Source of the DNA: Thiobacillus denitrificans
GTDB lineage: Bacteria; Pseudomonadota; Gammaproteobacteria; Burkholderiales; Thiobacillaceae
Assembly: GCA_002403375.1 (NCBI GenBank)
Contig: DHHQ01000024.1
Coordinates: forward strand, 1 to 24,391
Reading direction: 5' to 3'
Length of the DNA stretch: 24,391 nucleotides
Shown here: positions 17,401 through 21,907 of the stretch, one piece after another
Position numbering within the stretch: the first letter of the stretch is position 1
Layout: the number at the start of each line of letters is the position of its first letter
Notes under the pieces: model-generated
What the model was told of the DNA's origin: nothing
Databases searched by the model: none
The model's input: only the letters and a program-made list of their open reading frames with translations
Made by a program: the position numbers and the translations under genes

Positions 17401-17996
17401 AGGAGCTTGGGTTGGCTGCCCGGCAGAAGATGCTGGCCGACGGCCTGAGCACGCTCGATTCGGATGCGGCGCGCCAGGATGCGGTCAGAAAGATCGAAGG
17501 GCTGGAGGTCGAGCGCCTGAATACCCGGCTGCAAGGCGAGCAGAGCTTCGCGGGCGACCTCATGGCCAAGGCGTTCACGCCCTTGCCAGGACCGGACGGG
17601 ATGCCTCAGATCAAGCCGGCCGTCGCCGCGGCCACGCAGCAATACATGGGTGATCTGGCGCGCGTTTCCGCCGAGGTCGGGGGATTGCAAGGCATGCGCG
17701 CCACGCGTGACGCAGACATCAAGCGGCTGGAAGCGGCCGAGTCGGAGAGCGACAAGGCACGGCTGCAACAGGCGATCGCCGAACAGGATCTCAATATCCG
17801 CCAACGCATGCTGGATGTGACGATCTCGGCTACCCAGGCCGAATATCGGTTCCTAATGGGGATGACGCCGGATGCGACCGATCCGGGCGCATTGGCGGCC
17901 GAGGCGGGCAAGCTCATGAAGACCTTGAACGAGCTTGCTACGTCGCGCGCGCTGCTGTCGGCGCAACCGCCGGGCAGTTCGGCCGGCGCACGCTGA
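8436..17996 (+). CDS. giant filamentous-haemagglutinin-like TpsA exoprotein (probable adhesin)
   Basis: This 3186-residue protein is the secretion substrate of the upstream TpsB and should form a long beta-helical fibre on the cell surface. The start (MNRIHRLVWNERTRTWVVA) is a classical extended signal peptide region, with AGGAG (8424-8428) 7 nt upstream and cleavage likely after AFA at residue 54. The TPS domain holds NPNGI at 167-171 and a C173/C176 pair. Beta-helix repeats of NxG/GxL type fill about 250-1040. A central module (about 1040-1400) carries paired cysteines and a Tyr/Trp-rich patch, and includes an RLGD-type conserved segment (1305-1308) seen in CdiA/HxuA-like proteins. Haemagglutinin repeats cover about 1500-2370. 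From about 2385 to 2872 is a Pro/Ala/Thr/Ser/Asp repeat region, and the last ~314 residues are charged and helical. No VENN motif, pretoxin or toxin domain and no immunity gene follow, so adhesion or biofilm formation is favoured over contact-dependent inhibition. Confidence 0.93.
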   Translation: MNRIHRLVWNERTRTWVVAAETARSRGKGNGRAGRRALRAALLASGLAGAPAFAETPATTVVPAGGQTTAYVSANGVPVVNIEKANAAGISHNVYTRYDVEANGLVLNNGNSSQLERQSELAGRVGANLNLDREATVILNEVVSTNRSTLAGFTEVLGGKADVIVANPNGITCNGCGFINTDRATLTTGLPNLADDGSLIGFTVNRGDVRIEGLGANAGTQQIFDLVARSVTVNGKINTAATGSLGITAGNNEWSYAGRSVTGTVAGSGAAPAYAIDSSVLGGMYAGRIRIIATEAGVGVRVLGEAAASADDFALTSAGRIELRSAVSAARDLTLASTSADGSQDIHVNGASVSAGRDLSVSATLGQVALSGGELYAANNLTVAGATLSDVSAAAATRFAGANANVATSGQAAINGSVWGAGGALSGSFGSLAIGAGGATLYAGTTLDLSAAGNLSLGTAAIRSTGDMTLAAGSGAISTVAGSAQGIQTVTGNLGLTAGNGLSNGGTITADAGRVTARINGAFGNSGTLHAGTALDIADKANGGTGSLSNSGVLIADGDLVARLASFSNTASGRVQGTAGTTLTATSLSNAGTFIASATAGEAGMFSLGTLNNTGILQTASGDLALNVTGTLANGGKLLAAGNLTVSAGTSALAISNAAGAFVQAGGVLRISGANASLGNTASGTILGNTVDVSVFSVDNGGTLQSNGKMTLVARGGVSNAGTVRAKGFLASDSASLSNAGILQADQGSAIRVMGTLNNSGTLTLDATGAGGTLAAGYLANSGILQSKGAATLTIETALANAASGKLLAEGNLTILGADTLYALLNDGYLQSKGLLKISGISGGDGVDVTVGGTAVILGQSLDVNGRGMTVADGGLVSTTGSMTLRLNNLLFKGATSRVVAATSGTGAATITLGQIFSNPGVVHSGGSLSLTAPGIDNLGTGGISALQTLTLKAANGRLDNRGALYAGSALVAEATGGDLWNHSGATIDSGGDVTLKTTGTLTNNSTVNALRDITIVAPVFRNEIVGGVPARIEGEIVWGQYSPDAGYVCISVPGFECLGPEWLLTGYDGSWGWPYDAYYWYERYGYSQQSFVSPLTEPKPQIIAGRNMAITGFDAGFNTGGLLSAVGTMTLTGNAGATFVNDDLSLLEQRWHQTLERFEDCDIVSCAAIQDTYGTPYVYETYTLSSEGAGIMAGTLVASGFTLVNKGSPWTPSTTSQSADGAAFVSGGSAAANSQLTGGASAISFGGLQLTLPSNPNGYFVVSQNPDSQYLVETNPLFAVGSIFVGSTYMLDRYGFDPDVTLKRLGDANYEAYLVRQQLISQLGRNLLSGYADEAEQLRRLMDQAISEDERLGFNFGEPLTAEQIANLREDVVWMVKTSVAGQTVLAPVVYLAASTRDSVASGAVIAAGNVSLDLASLSNTGGTISGSESLTILSQGDITNTSGTISGGDVSLKSVDGSIINQTLARDDASNNTTLGKTATIQASGDLAMDAGEDILSRGANVSAGGDARLAAKGDITFTALEKNFSESSVETTWQDGRPTTTTTTHTGTTLVGSTLTVGGNLSATSGNDINIEASNVAVGADASLDAGGAVNIIALAETSNTETHSETSSWDYDATESTTVVRTTGAGSTFTTGGSLTVSSGGDTTILGSNVGVGGDLNVEKVGGDFNVTTFKNTVTVHSEKEESSLFGAGSASADAGTDLSQSSASASATLFQNTRETLDISSTTHTGSTIVVGGSLNAGQTGGESAIQGDVNIVGSTIATGGDLNLAAGGDINILAAEDTTTVSTTYASDQFSLGGSASVDGAEASFGYQRNESSGTVTETTAQVSGLSSGGSIVINAGGNFVEQGTQVAAAGDITVEADEIRSLAAENTRTESGDSLTVSASIGVSADTGLGGLVASLVDESGNPDFDMADASKSVHDLQVPDAGSVNGELSVSVNQSSYSGSGSQAVASGFSSGGDVRFTAREGDATFEGTNVQAAGSIAVTAEQGSINLLAAESQQVSSSASTDASVTVGVSGDGTISGSGSGGSSTQSSVTTTQTGATFSAGGALELKAKKDVTLVGTALEAGGTASITAEEGVIDFQAARTTTEYYSTSESANASVSANVTGKEGSVGGGYSTSTTTETSSTGTAGSISATNIVLNAQGDITLEGTHVAATESASIVTKGSIDFLAIEDTYEKTTTGASGQVDLEAGATSGGATVGGGSTNEYEASTTRTGGTLSAANLTLSAGEGILLEGTQVDVTKDARIDAGSGSLVLESAVSTYTNQVDNTQVELSAKGDSDEGKGQGSVKLEGEYEDTNRVTNQNVMLNIGGAADIRAEGGIEIAGTQVEGVESVIKAGSLDTHGADIRVEQREDVDQSTKTSFDVNVGVVVGGLGGSDDHAGPPDASDSSKDRAPSDPAGTDRPTGSDRPSAGSDADSPSDSPNPSPAATAGKPSAGGDTPVATGASDADAPSGSPKPSPIAAAGDAAGGGDTPATTAGGVGQSASDSPNPVPTAAAGNSPGGDTPVATGASDVDSPAAAPNPGPTVAAADGPRASDTPPAKGDTPATTAGGDAEPPRDTARPGSTVAPADGPTASDTPAVGADSGAESPTDSPNPLTAAPVVAAIAGDPPAASETPATATGGEVDAPAGTASSAPTGPGTDVPTASSTPAAEGGSDAGSATDSPKAVAAAIASESPAEGGTGTTATGAEVDSPGATADSVPTDSATDAPRASDTPAAGAGSDAEPSADSPAGGETPATTPRGEAEASGEPASPVMMAAAGDPPAEGDTPATSPRGDAEFASDSPGPAPTVAAEHEPSGTDTPAAPAGGEGESPSDTTNPATILAAGGDENAGAAADGAADRHPDPAAATDRPGADDAHQAVPQPAQEPVADNAPVDQARAQELAVLQETQKAVEEDGSLTMTAPTAEPASTDEGATEPTSATVPGKPDAPPTHDPAAGELAKQLDAGMADTADRIGRTAATTVALGPAMAGQGANDRNAATQKELGLAARQKMLADGLSTLDSDAARQDAVRKIEGLEVERLNTRLQGEQSFAGDLMAKAFTPLPGPDGMPQIKPAVAAATQQYMGDLARVSAEVGGLQGMRATRDADIKRLEAAESESDKARLQQAIAEQDLNIRQRMLDVTISATQAEYRFLMGMTPDATDPGALAAEAGKLMKTLNELATSRALLSAQPPGSSAGAR
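11577..11937 (+). other. Cys-paired, aromatic-rich module inside the TpsA protein
   Basis: Within the TpsA gene, residues about 1048-1168 interrupt the low-complexity beta-helix. They contain two close cysteine pairs (C1050/C1058 and C1162/C1167) and, at 1068-1087, ten Tyr or Trp among twenty residues. Apart from the TPS-domain pair (C173/C176) these are the only cysteines seen in the protein. The patch resembles in composition the Tyr/Pro-rich region of CdiA-type proteins that lies beside the receptor-binding region. Exposed disulfide loops with a binding role are a plausible inference. Confidence 0.6.
15762..16935 (+). repeat. tandem ~33-codon (about 99 bp) degenerate repeats in the TpsA gene
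   Basis: About thirteen units are anchored by a (G/S/T)-(D/E/S)-T-P-(A/V/P) motif every 30-37 residues (e.g. GDTPVATGAS, GDTPATTAGG, SDTPAAGAGS, GETPATTPRG); one copy has lost the proline (TGTTATG) and one is a short stub. Units run on through runs of Ser-Pro-Asn-Pro and Ala-Ala-Gly. At DNA level 15762-15800 and 15957-15995 match at 37 of 39 bases, exactly two units (195 bp) apart, which shows duplication rather than composition alone. The encoded stretch is acidic, has no cysteine and almost no aromatic residue, and should be an extended flexible stalk. Confidence 0.85.
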
Positions 17997-18030
17997 GGGC
18001 GCCGCGGCGGCCCTGCGGTCTGGGCGCTTT

Positions 18031-18061
18031 CGTCATCCTGCACCCGGCGTGCGGGATGACG
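18031..18061 (+). repeat. CGTCATCC-type palindromic element, possible terminator of tpsBA
   Basis: CGTCATCCTGCAC (18031-18043) pairs with GTGCGGGATGACG (18049-18061) over 13 bp with one T-G wobble and a 5-nt loop. CGTCATCC...GGATGACG ends are typical of small dispersed palindromes in proteobacterial intergenic DNA. No T-run follows. It lies 35 bp after the TpsA stop, so it may stop or protect the tpsBA transcript. Confidence 0.65.
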
Positions 18062-18143
18062 AGGTTCCGCGCGTTCGGTTGCCGGAAATGCGGCTGCAAG
18101 CCGCCTCGCGGCCCATTGCCATCCCGTTGAAAAACAAGCGGGT

Positions 18144-18172
18144 TTTACAGGCGGGGTCATTTCCGTTAGAAT
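18144..18172 (+). promoter_or_regulatory. sigma-70 promoter for the gpsA-ggpS operon
   Basis: TTTACA (18144-18149) and TAGAAT (18167-18172) are separated by exactly 17 bp, each one or two bases from consensus, in a local AT-richer stretch. Transcription would begin near 18179 and leave a leader of about 250 nt before gpsA. This is the best-formed promoter seen in the window. Confidence 0.72.
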
Positions 18173-18178
18173 AGTTTT

Positions 18179-18428
18179 GCGCAATACGAATTGCGAGCTG
18201 TTCGATCAGCGACCCGGGCGGGCCCCACAACAACACGATTGCCCGCCTCCTGCGACTACCGTCAGCCGACCCGGCGCTGGCCCTTCACGGGGCAGCCGCC
18301 GCCCGCTGGGCATCCGCTGCCCGCGCGGCAGGCCCTGGAGTCGCACTTCAGCGCGTCAGGCGCCCCGCAAGCTGACCTGGCCGTCCTTCCAACGAGCGCG
18401 CGTCATCGCGCCCCGACCTGGAGATTAC
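18179..18428 (+). other. long untranslated leader of the gpsA operon
   Basis: About 250 nt separate the predicted start of transcription from the gpsA start codon. It is GC-rich and contains overlapping, mutually exclusive short stems: GGGCA (18308-18312) with TGCCC (18318-18322), or CTGCC (18317-18321) with GGCAG (18327-18331). No known riboswitch class is recognised. Such stems arise easily in GC-rich DNA, so a regulatory role is only a possibility. Confidence 0.3.
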
Positions 18429-19616
18429 ATGACCCATCCGACCGCAGCCTTCGCTCCGAATCCATCCTCCGCTGCCGCGCGCAGCGCCTCCCCGCTTGCC
18501 CGCGCCGCCGTGCTGGGCGCCGGTGCCTGGGGCACCGCGCTGGCCAGCGCCCTGCAGCGCAGCGGCGTGCAGACCACCGTGTGGGCGCGCCGCGCCGACG
18601 TCGCCGAGGCGATCCGGGGGCAGCGGTCCAATCCGCGGGCGCTGCCGGGGGTTGCGCTTCCCGCCGGGCTCGGCGCCAGCAGCGACCTCGCCGAGGCGCT
18701 CGCCGACGTGCAGCTGGTCATCGTCGCCGTGCCGTCGACCGCGATGCGCGAGATCGCGCACGAGGCCGCGCGCCATCTCGGCCACGGCACGATGGTGCTG
18801 TCGGCGAGCAAGGGCATCGAGGCGGGCAGCGGGGCGCTGATGACCCGCGTGCTGGACGAGGTGCTCGGCCCGCACATGCTGACCGGATCGATCGGCGGAC
18901 CGAGCTTCGCCGCCGAGGTGGCGGCCGGGAAATCGACCCTGCTGACGCTCGCCATGCCCGCGCTCGAGCGTTTCCATCCGCTGCATCGCGACGCCCGCCG
19001 TCTCGCCGACAGCCTCGCGGAGCAGCTCGCCCGCAGCGGCGTGGCGCTCGAGCTCACCCGCGACGTGGTCGGGGTCCAGGTCGGCGGCGCCTTGAAGAAC
19101 ATGATCGCGATCGCCTGCGGCATGGCGACCGAGCAGGGCATGGGCGAGAACGCCCGTGCCGGCATCATCACCCGCGGCCTCGAGGACATGCGCCGCCTCA
19201 CCCAGACGCTGGGTGGCCGCGTCGAGACCCTGCTCGGCTGCAGCGGCGTCGGCGACCTCTTCCTCACCGCGGCGTCCGAACAGTCGCGCAACACCCGCCT
19301 CGGCATGCGCCTCGGCAAGGCGGGCGGTGCGACGGCCGGCGAGCTCGGCGAGCTCGCCGAAGGCGCGGTCAGCGTGATGTCGGTCGAAATCCTCGAGCAG
19401 AAGTACGGCCTGCGCCTCGCCGTCGCCGCCGCGGTGCGCGACGTGCTGCAGCAGCGCGCCACCCCCGATGAAGCCCTGCGTCGCCTGCTGCACGACCCGG
19501 CGCCCGCGCCGAGCGTGCCGGCGAACCGCATCCCGCGCCCGGCCGCGACGCGGCCCCTTCCGCGCGAAAGCGAACTGCAGCCGGCGGCGCCGGCCTGGGG
19601 TCTCGGTTATGCGTAA
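18429..19616 (+). CDS. gpsA: NAD(P)+-dependent glycerol-3-phosphate dehydrogenase
   Basis: GpsA reduces dihydroxyacetone phosphate to sn-glycerol-3-phosphate in the cytoplasm. The 395-residue protein has the Rossmann nucleotide motif GAGAWG at 30-35, a SASKG motif at 126-130, the SIGGPSFAAEVAAG segment (154-167), the catalytic lysine K223 in GGALKN, and the C-terminal GVGDL and NTR motifs (273-277 and 288-290). It is longer than the usual 330-340 residues, with about 24 extra residues at the N-terminus and about 45 Pro/Arg-rich ones at the C-terminus. The ATG at 18429 has GGAG (18420-18423) 5 nt upstream; the frame is open upstream to 18177, but that part is not family-like. It overlaps the phosphatase gene by 8 nt. 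In this operon it most likely supplies glycerol-3-phosphate to GgpS rather than only to phospholipids, which is inference from context. Confidence 0.92.
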   Translation: MTHPTAAFAPNPSSAAARSASPLARAAVLGAGAWGTALASALQRSGVQTTVWARRADVAEAIRGQRSNPRALPGVALPAGLGASSDLAEALADVQLVIVAVPSTAMREIAHEAARHLGHGTMVLSASKGIEAGSGALMTRVLDEVLGPHMLTGSIGGPSFAAEVAAGKSTLLTLAMPALERFHPLHRDARRLADSLAEQLARSGVALELTRDVVGVQVGGALKNMIAIACGMATEQGMGENARAGIITRGLEDMRRLTQTLGGRVETLLGCSGVGDLFLTAASEQSRNTRLGMRLGKAGGATAGELGELAEGAVSVMSVEILEQKYGLRLAVAAAVRDVLQQRATPDEALRRLLHDPAPAPSVPANRIPRPAATRPLPRESELQPAAPAWGLGYA

Positions 19617-20400
19617 GGCGGGCGGCGATACGCCGCGCACCGTCCTGGCGACCGACCTCGACGGCACCTTCCTCGGCGGAAGCGCCGAGCAGCGCGCCGA
19701 GCTGTACGACTGGATCGCGTGTCGCCGCGAGGCGCTCGTGCTGATCTTCGTCAGCGGCCGCGGGCTCGACTTCATGCGCGGGCTGGCGAAGGAGCTGCCG
19801 GTGCAGCCCGACCACCTGGTCGGCGACGTCGGCACCAGCGTCGCCCGCGGTCCCTGGTACGCGCCGATCCCGCCGCTCGAGCAGTGGCTCGATTCGGTCT
19901 GGCCGGCCGACGCGCACGAGCGGATCGAGGAAGCGATGCGCCGGCATCCGGCGCTCAGGGAGCAGCCGGTCGTCGGCGGCCGGCGCCGCTCCTACTATTA
20001 CGAGGACGCCGCCCACGCGCAGGCGGCGAAGCAGGACGTGACGAAGCTCGGCTTCGACGTCCTGATGTCGGACAACCTCTACTTCGACGTGCTGCCGCGC
20101 GGCGTGCAGAAGGGGCCGACCCTGCTCAGGACGCTCGCGGCGCTCGACCTGCCCGCCCACCGCACCCTGGTCGCCGGCGACACGCTCAACGACCTGTCGA
20201 TGTTCGACACCGGGCTCACCGGCGTCGCCGTCGGCAACCGCGAGCCGGCGCTCGACGCCGCCATCCAGGCGCACCAGAACGTCTACCGCAGCCCGCTGCC
20301 GGGTGCCGCCGGCGTGCTCGACGCGCTGCAACGCTTTCACGGAACGGAGGACACCCATGGCTTCATCCCTGGTCATCGTCTATCACAGGCAGCCGTATGA
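19609..20400 (+). CDS. HAD-superfamily sugar-phosphate phosphatase, probable glucosylglycerol-3-phosphate phosphatase
   Basis: A 263-residue HAD hydrolase of the sucrose-phosphate-phosphatase-like (subfamily IIB) type. Motif I is DLDGT with nucleophile D16 and acid/base D18, motif II is SGR (49-51), motif III is K168 (VQKGPTL), and motif IV is GDTLND with D191 and D195. The cap domain lies between motifs II and III. The ATG at 19609 overlaps the end of gpsA by 8 nt and has GGGG (19597-19600) upstream; longer in-frame starts would lie inside gpsA and give Arg-rich non-family sequence. Its end overlaps ggpS by 44 nt. The neighbours point to removal of phosphate from glucosylglycerol-phosphate to give the free solute. 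A sucrose- or other sugar-phosphate substrate cannot be excluded from motifs alone. Confidence 0.88.
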   Translation: MRKAGGDTPRTVLATDLDGTFLGGSAEQRAELYDWIACRREALVLIFVSGRGLDFMRGLAKELPVQPDHLVGDVGTSVARGPWYAPIPPLEQWLDSVWPADAHERIEEAMRRHPALREQPVVGGRRRSYYYEDAAHAQAAKQDVTKLGFDVLMSDNLYFDVLPRGVQKGPTLLRTLAALDLPAHRTLVAGDTLNDLSMFDTGLTGVAVGNREPALDAAIQAHQNVYRSPLPGAAGVLDALQRFHGTEDTHGFIPGHRLSQAAV

Positions 20401-21862
20401 GGAGCACGTCGTCGACGGCGAGACCGTCTTCAGGGAGAACGCCAGCCCCAACGGCATCGTTCCCGCGCTGAAGGGCTTCATCGGCCAGACCGAGCGCGCC
20501 AGCTGGGTCGCCTGGAAGAAGGCGCCGGCCGGCAAGCCGGTCAGGTTCGAGCGTCGCATCACCGTCGAGGACAGCTACGGCAGCTACGAGGTGGTGCGCC
20601 TGCCGCTGACCGCCGAGCAGATCAGCCAGTTCTACCACGTCACCTCGAAGGAGGCGCTGTGGCCCATCCTCAACAGCTTCCCCGCGCTGTACTCGACCGA
20701 GAACTGCGACTGGGCGACCTTCCGCGAGGTCAACCGGCTGTTCGCCGAGGCGGCCTGCGAGGAGGCCGCGCCGGGCGCCGTGGTGTGGGTGCACGACTAC
20801 AACCTGTGGCTGGTGCCGAAGTTCGTGCGCGAGCTGCGGCCCGACGTGCGCATCGCGTTCTTCCACCACACGCCGTTCCCGGCGGCGGACGTCTTCAACA
20901 TCCTGCCGTGGCGCGAAGAGATCGTCGACAGCCTGCTGGCCTGCGACGTGGTCGGCTTCCACGTGCCGCGCTACGCGCGCAACTTCGTCGCCACCGCGCA
21001 GTCGCTGCGCCCGGTCGACGAGGTGGTCGAGCAGGAAGTGCCCGCCGAACTGCGCGCCACCGGCACCGCGCTGTCCGAACCCGTGACGCCGGTGTCGATC
21101 ACGTGCGGCGGCCGGCAGATCCGCATCGATGCGTTCCCGATCGGCACCCACGCCGAGCTGATCCGCAGCATCGTGCAGCAGGACGACAAGCTCGCGCAGG
21201 TCGCGCAGATCCGGCGCGACATCCCGCAGGAGAAGATCATCGTCTCGATCGGCCGCGTCGACTACGCCAAGGGCACGCGCGAGATGCTGATGGCCTACGA
21301 GCGCCTGCTGCAGCGCCGCCCCGAGCTGCACGGCAAGGTCAAGCTGCTGGTCACCGCGGTGGCCGCGGCCGAGGGCATGCGCGCCTACAAGAAGGCGCAG
21401 CAGTCGATCGAACAGCTGGTCGGCCGCATCAACGGCCATCACGGCACGCTGTCGTGGCAGCCGATCCTGCTGTCGACCACGCCGATGCCGTTCGCCGACA
21501 CGCTGTGCTACTACCGCGCCGCCGACGTCGCGTGGATCACCCCGCTGCGCGACGGCCTCAACCTCGTCGCCAAGGAGTTCATCGCCGCGCACGTCAACGA
21601 AAGCGGCGTGCTGGTGCTGTCCGAATTCGCCGGCGCCGCCGTCGAGCTGCAGGACGCCGTGCTGGTCAATCCCTACAGCCTCGTCCAGATGGACGAGGCG
21701 ATCGACCGGGCGCTCGACATGCCGCGCGACGAACAGCGCGCGCGCATGCAGCGCATGGACGCGCTGATGGACCGCTACGACATCGGCCACTGGACCCGCC
21801 ACGTGCTGGAGCTCTTCAGACAGCTCACCGCCCCCGCCGAAGCCGCCCGCGACGCGGCCTGA
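20357..21862 (+). CDS. ggpS: glucosylglycerol-phosphate synthase (GT20)
   Basis: GgpS transfers glucose from ADP-glucose to glycerol-3-phosphate, making glucosylglycerol-phosphate, the first committed step to an osmoprotectant known from cyanobacteria and some salt-tolerant proteobacteria. The 501-residue protein is in the trehalose-phosphate-synthase family but carries GgpS-type signatures: N-terminal SSLVIVYHRQPYEE followed by SPNGIVPALK, HDYN (146-149), FFHHTPFP (168-175) then ADVFNILPWR, GRVDYAKG with R300 and K305 as donor-phosphate ligands, and the donor-site segment DGLNLVAKEF (about 399-408). OtsA would have a different N-terminus and FLHIPFP in place of FFHHTPFP. The start at 20357 has GGAGG (20346-20350) 6 nt upstream, inside the phosphatase gene. 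A neighbouring gpsA agrees with a glycerol-3-phosphate acceptor. Confidence 0.92.
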   Translation: MASSLVIVYHRQPYEEHVVDGETVFRENASPNGIVPALKGFIGQTERASWVAWKKAPAGKPVRFERRITVEDSYGSYEVVRLPLTAEQISQFYHVTSKEALWPILNSFPALYSTENCDWATFREVNRLFAEAACEEAAPGAVVWVHDYNLWLVPKFVRELRPDVRIAFFHHTPFPAADVFNILPWREEIVDSLLACDVVGFHVPRYARNFVATAQSLRPVDEVVEQEVPAELRATGTALSEPVTPVSITCGGRQIRIDAFPIGTHAELIRSIVQQDDKLAQVAQIRRDIPQEKIIVSIGRVDYAKGTREMLMAYERLLQRRPELHGKVKLLVTAVAAAEGMRAYKKAQQSIEQLVGRINGHHGTLSWQPILLSTTPMPFADTLCYYRAADVAWITPLRDGLNLVAKEFIAAHVNESGVLVLSEFAGAAVELQDAVLVNPYSLVQMDEAIDRALDMPRDEQRARMQRMDALMDRYDIGHWTRHVLELFRQLTAPAEAARDAA

Positions 21863-21866
21863 CCCC

Positions 21867-21888
21867 GCGGCCGCCGGACGGCGGCCGC
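21867..21888 (+). other. intercistronic hairpin between ggpS and the GH13 gene
   Basis: GCGGCCGCC (21867-21875) and GGCGGCCGC (21880-21888) form a perfect 9-bp stem with a 4-nt loop (GGAC), 4 nt after the ggpS stop. There is no T-run. The stem is very stable and may set relative expression or mRNA stability of the two genes. The downstream ribosome binding site is GAGGAAA (21894-21900). Confidence 0.65.
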
Positions 21889-21907
21889 TCACCGAGGAAA
21901 CCGCCCA

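Larger units (their letters stand above)
17997..18428. other. intergenic region between the TpsA gene and gpsA
   Basis: These 432 bases have no credible gene. They contain a CGTCATCC/GGATGACG hairpin (18031-18061), a good sigma-70 promoter (18144-18172) and a long presumed leader (about 18179-18428) described separately. A reading frame continuous with gpsA opens at 18177, but its translation (Pro/Arg-rich) does not look like protein and is not part of the GpsA family. Small frames on either strand lack ribosome binding sites and recognisable content. Confidence 0.6.

Noticed and set aside
18177..18428. 84-residue N-terminal extension of GpsA
   Set aside because: The start coincides with the predicted transcription start, the sequence is Pro/Arg-rich non-family, and the ATG at 18429 has its own GGAG.
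17000..18428. Contact-dependent inhibition system (CdiA toxin tip and CdiI immunity gene)
   Set aside because: No VENN or similar pretoxin motif, no recognisable nuclease or pore-forming tip, and no small immunity ORF follows the TpsA gene.
20357..21862. Trehalose-6-phosphate synthase (OtsA) reading of the GT20 gene
   Set aside because: The N-terminus and the FFHHTPFP motif match the GgpS branch, and gpsA lies in the same operon.
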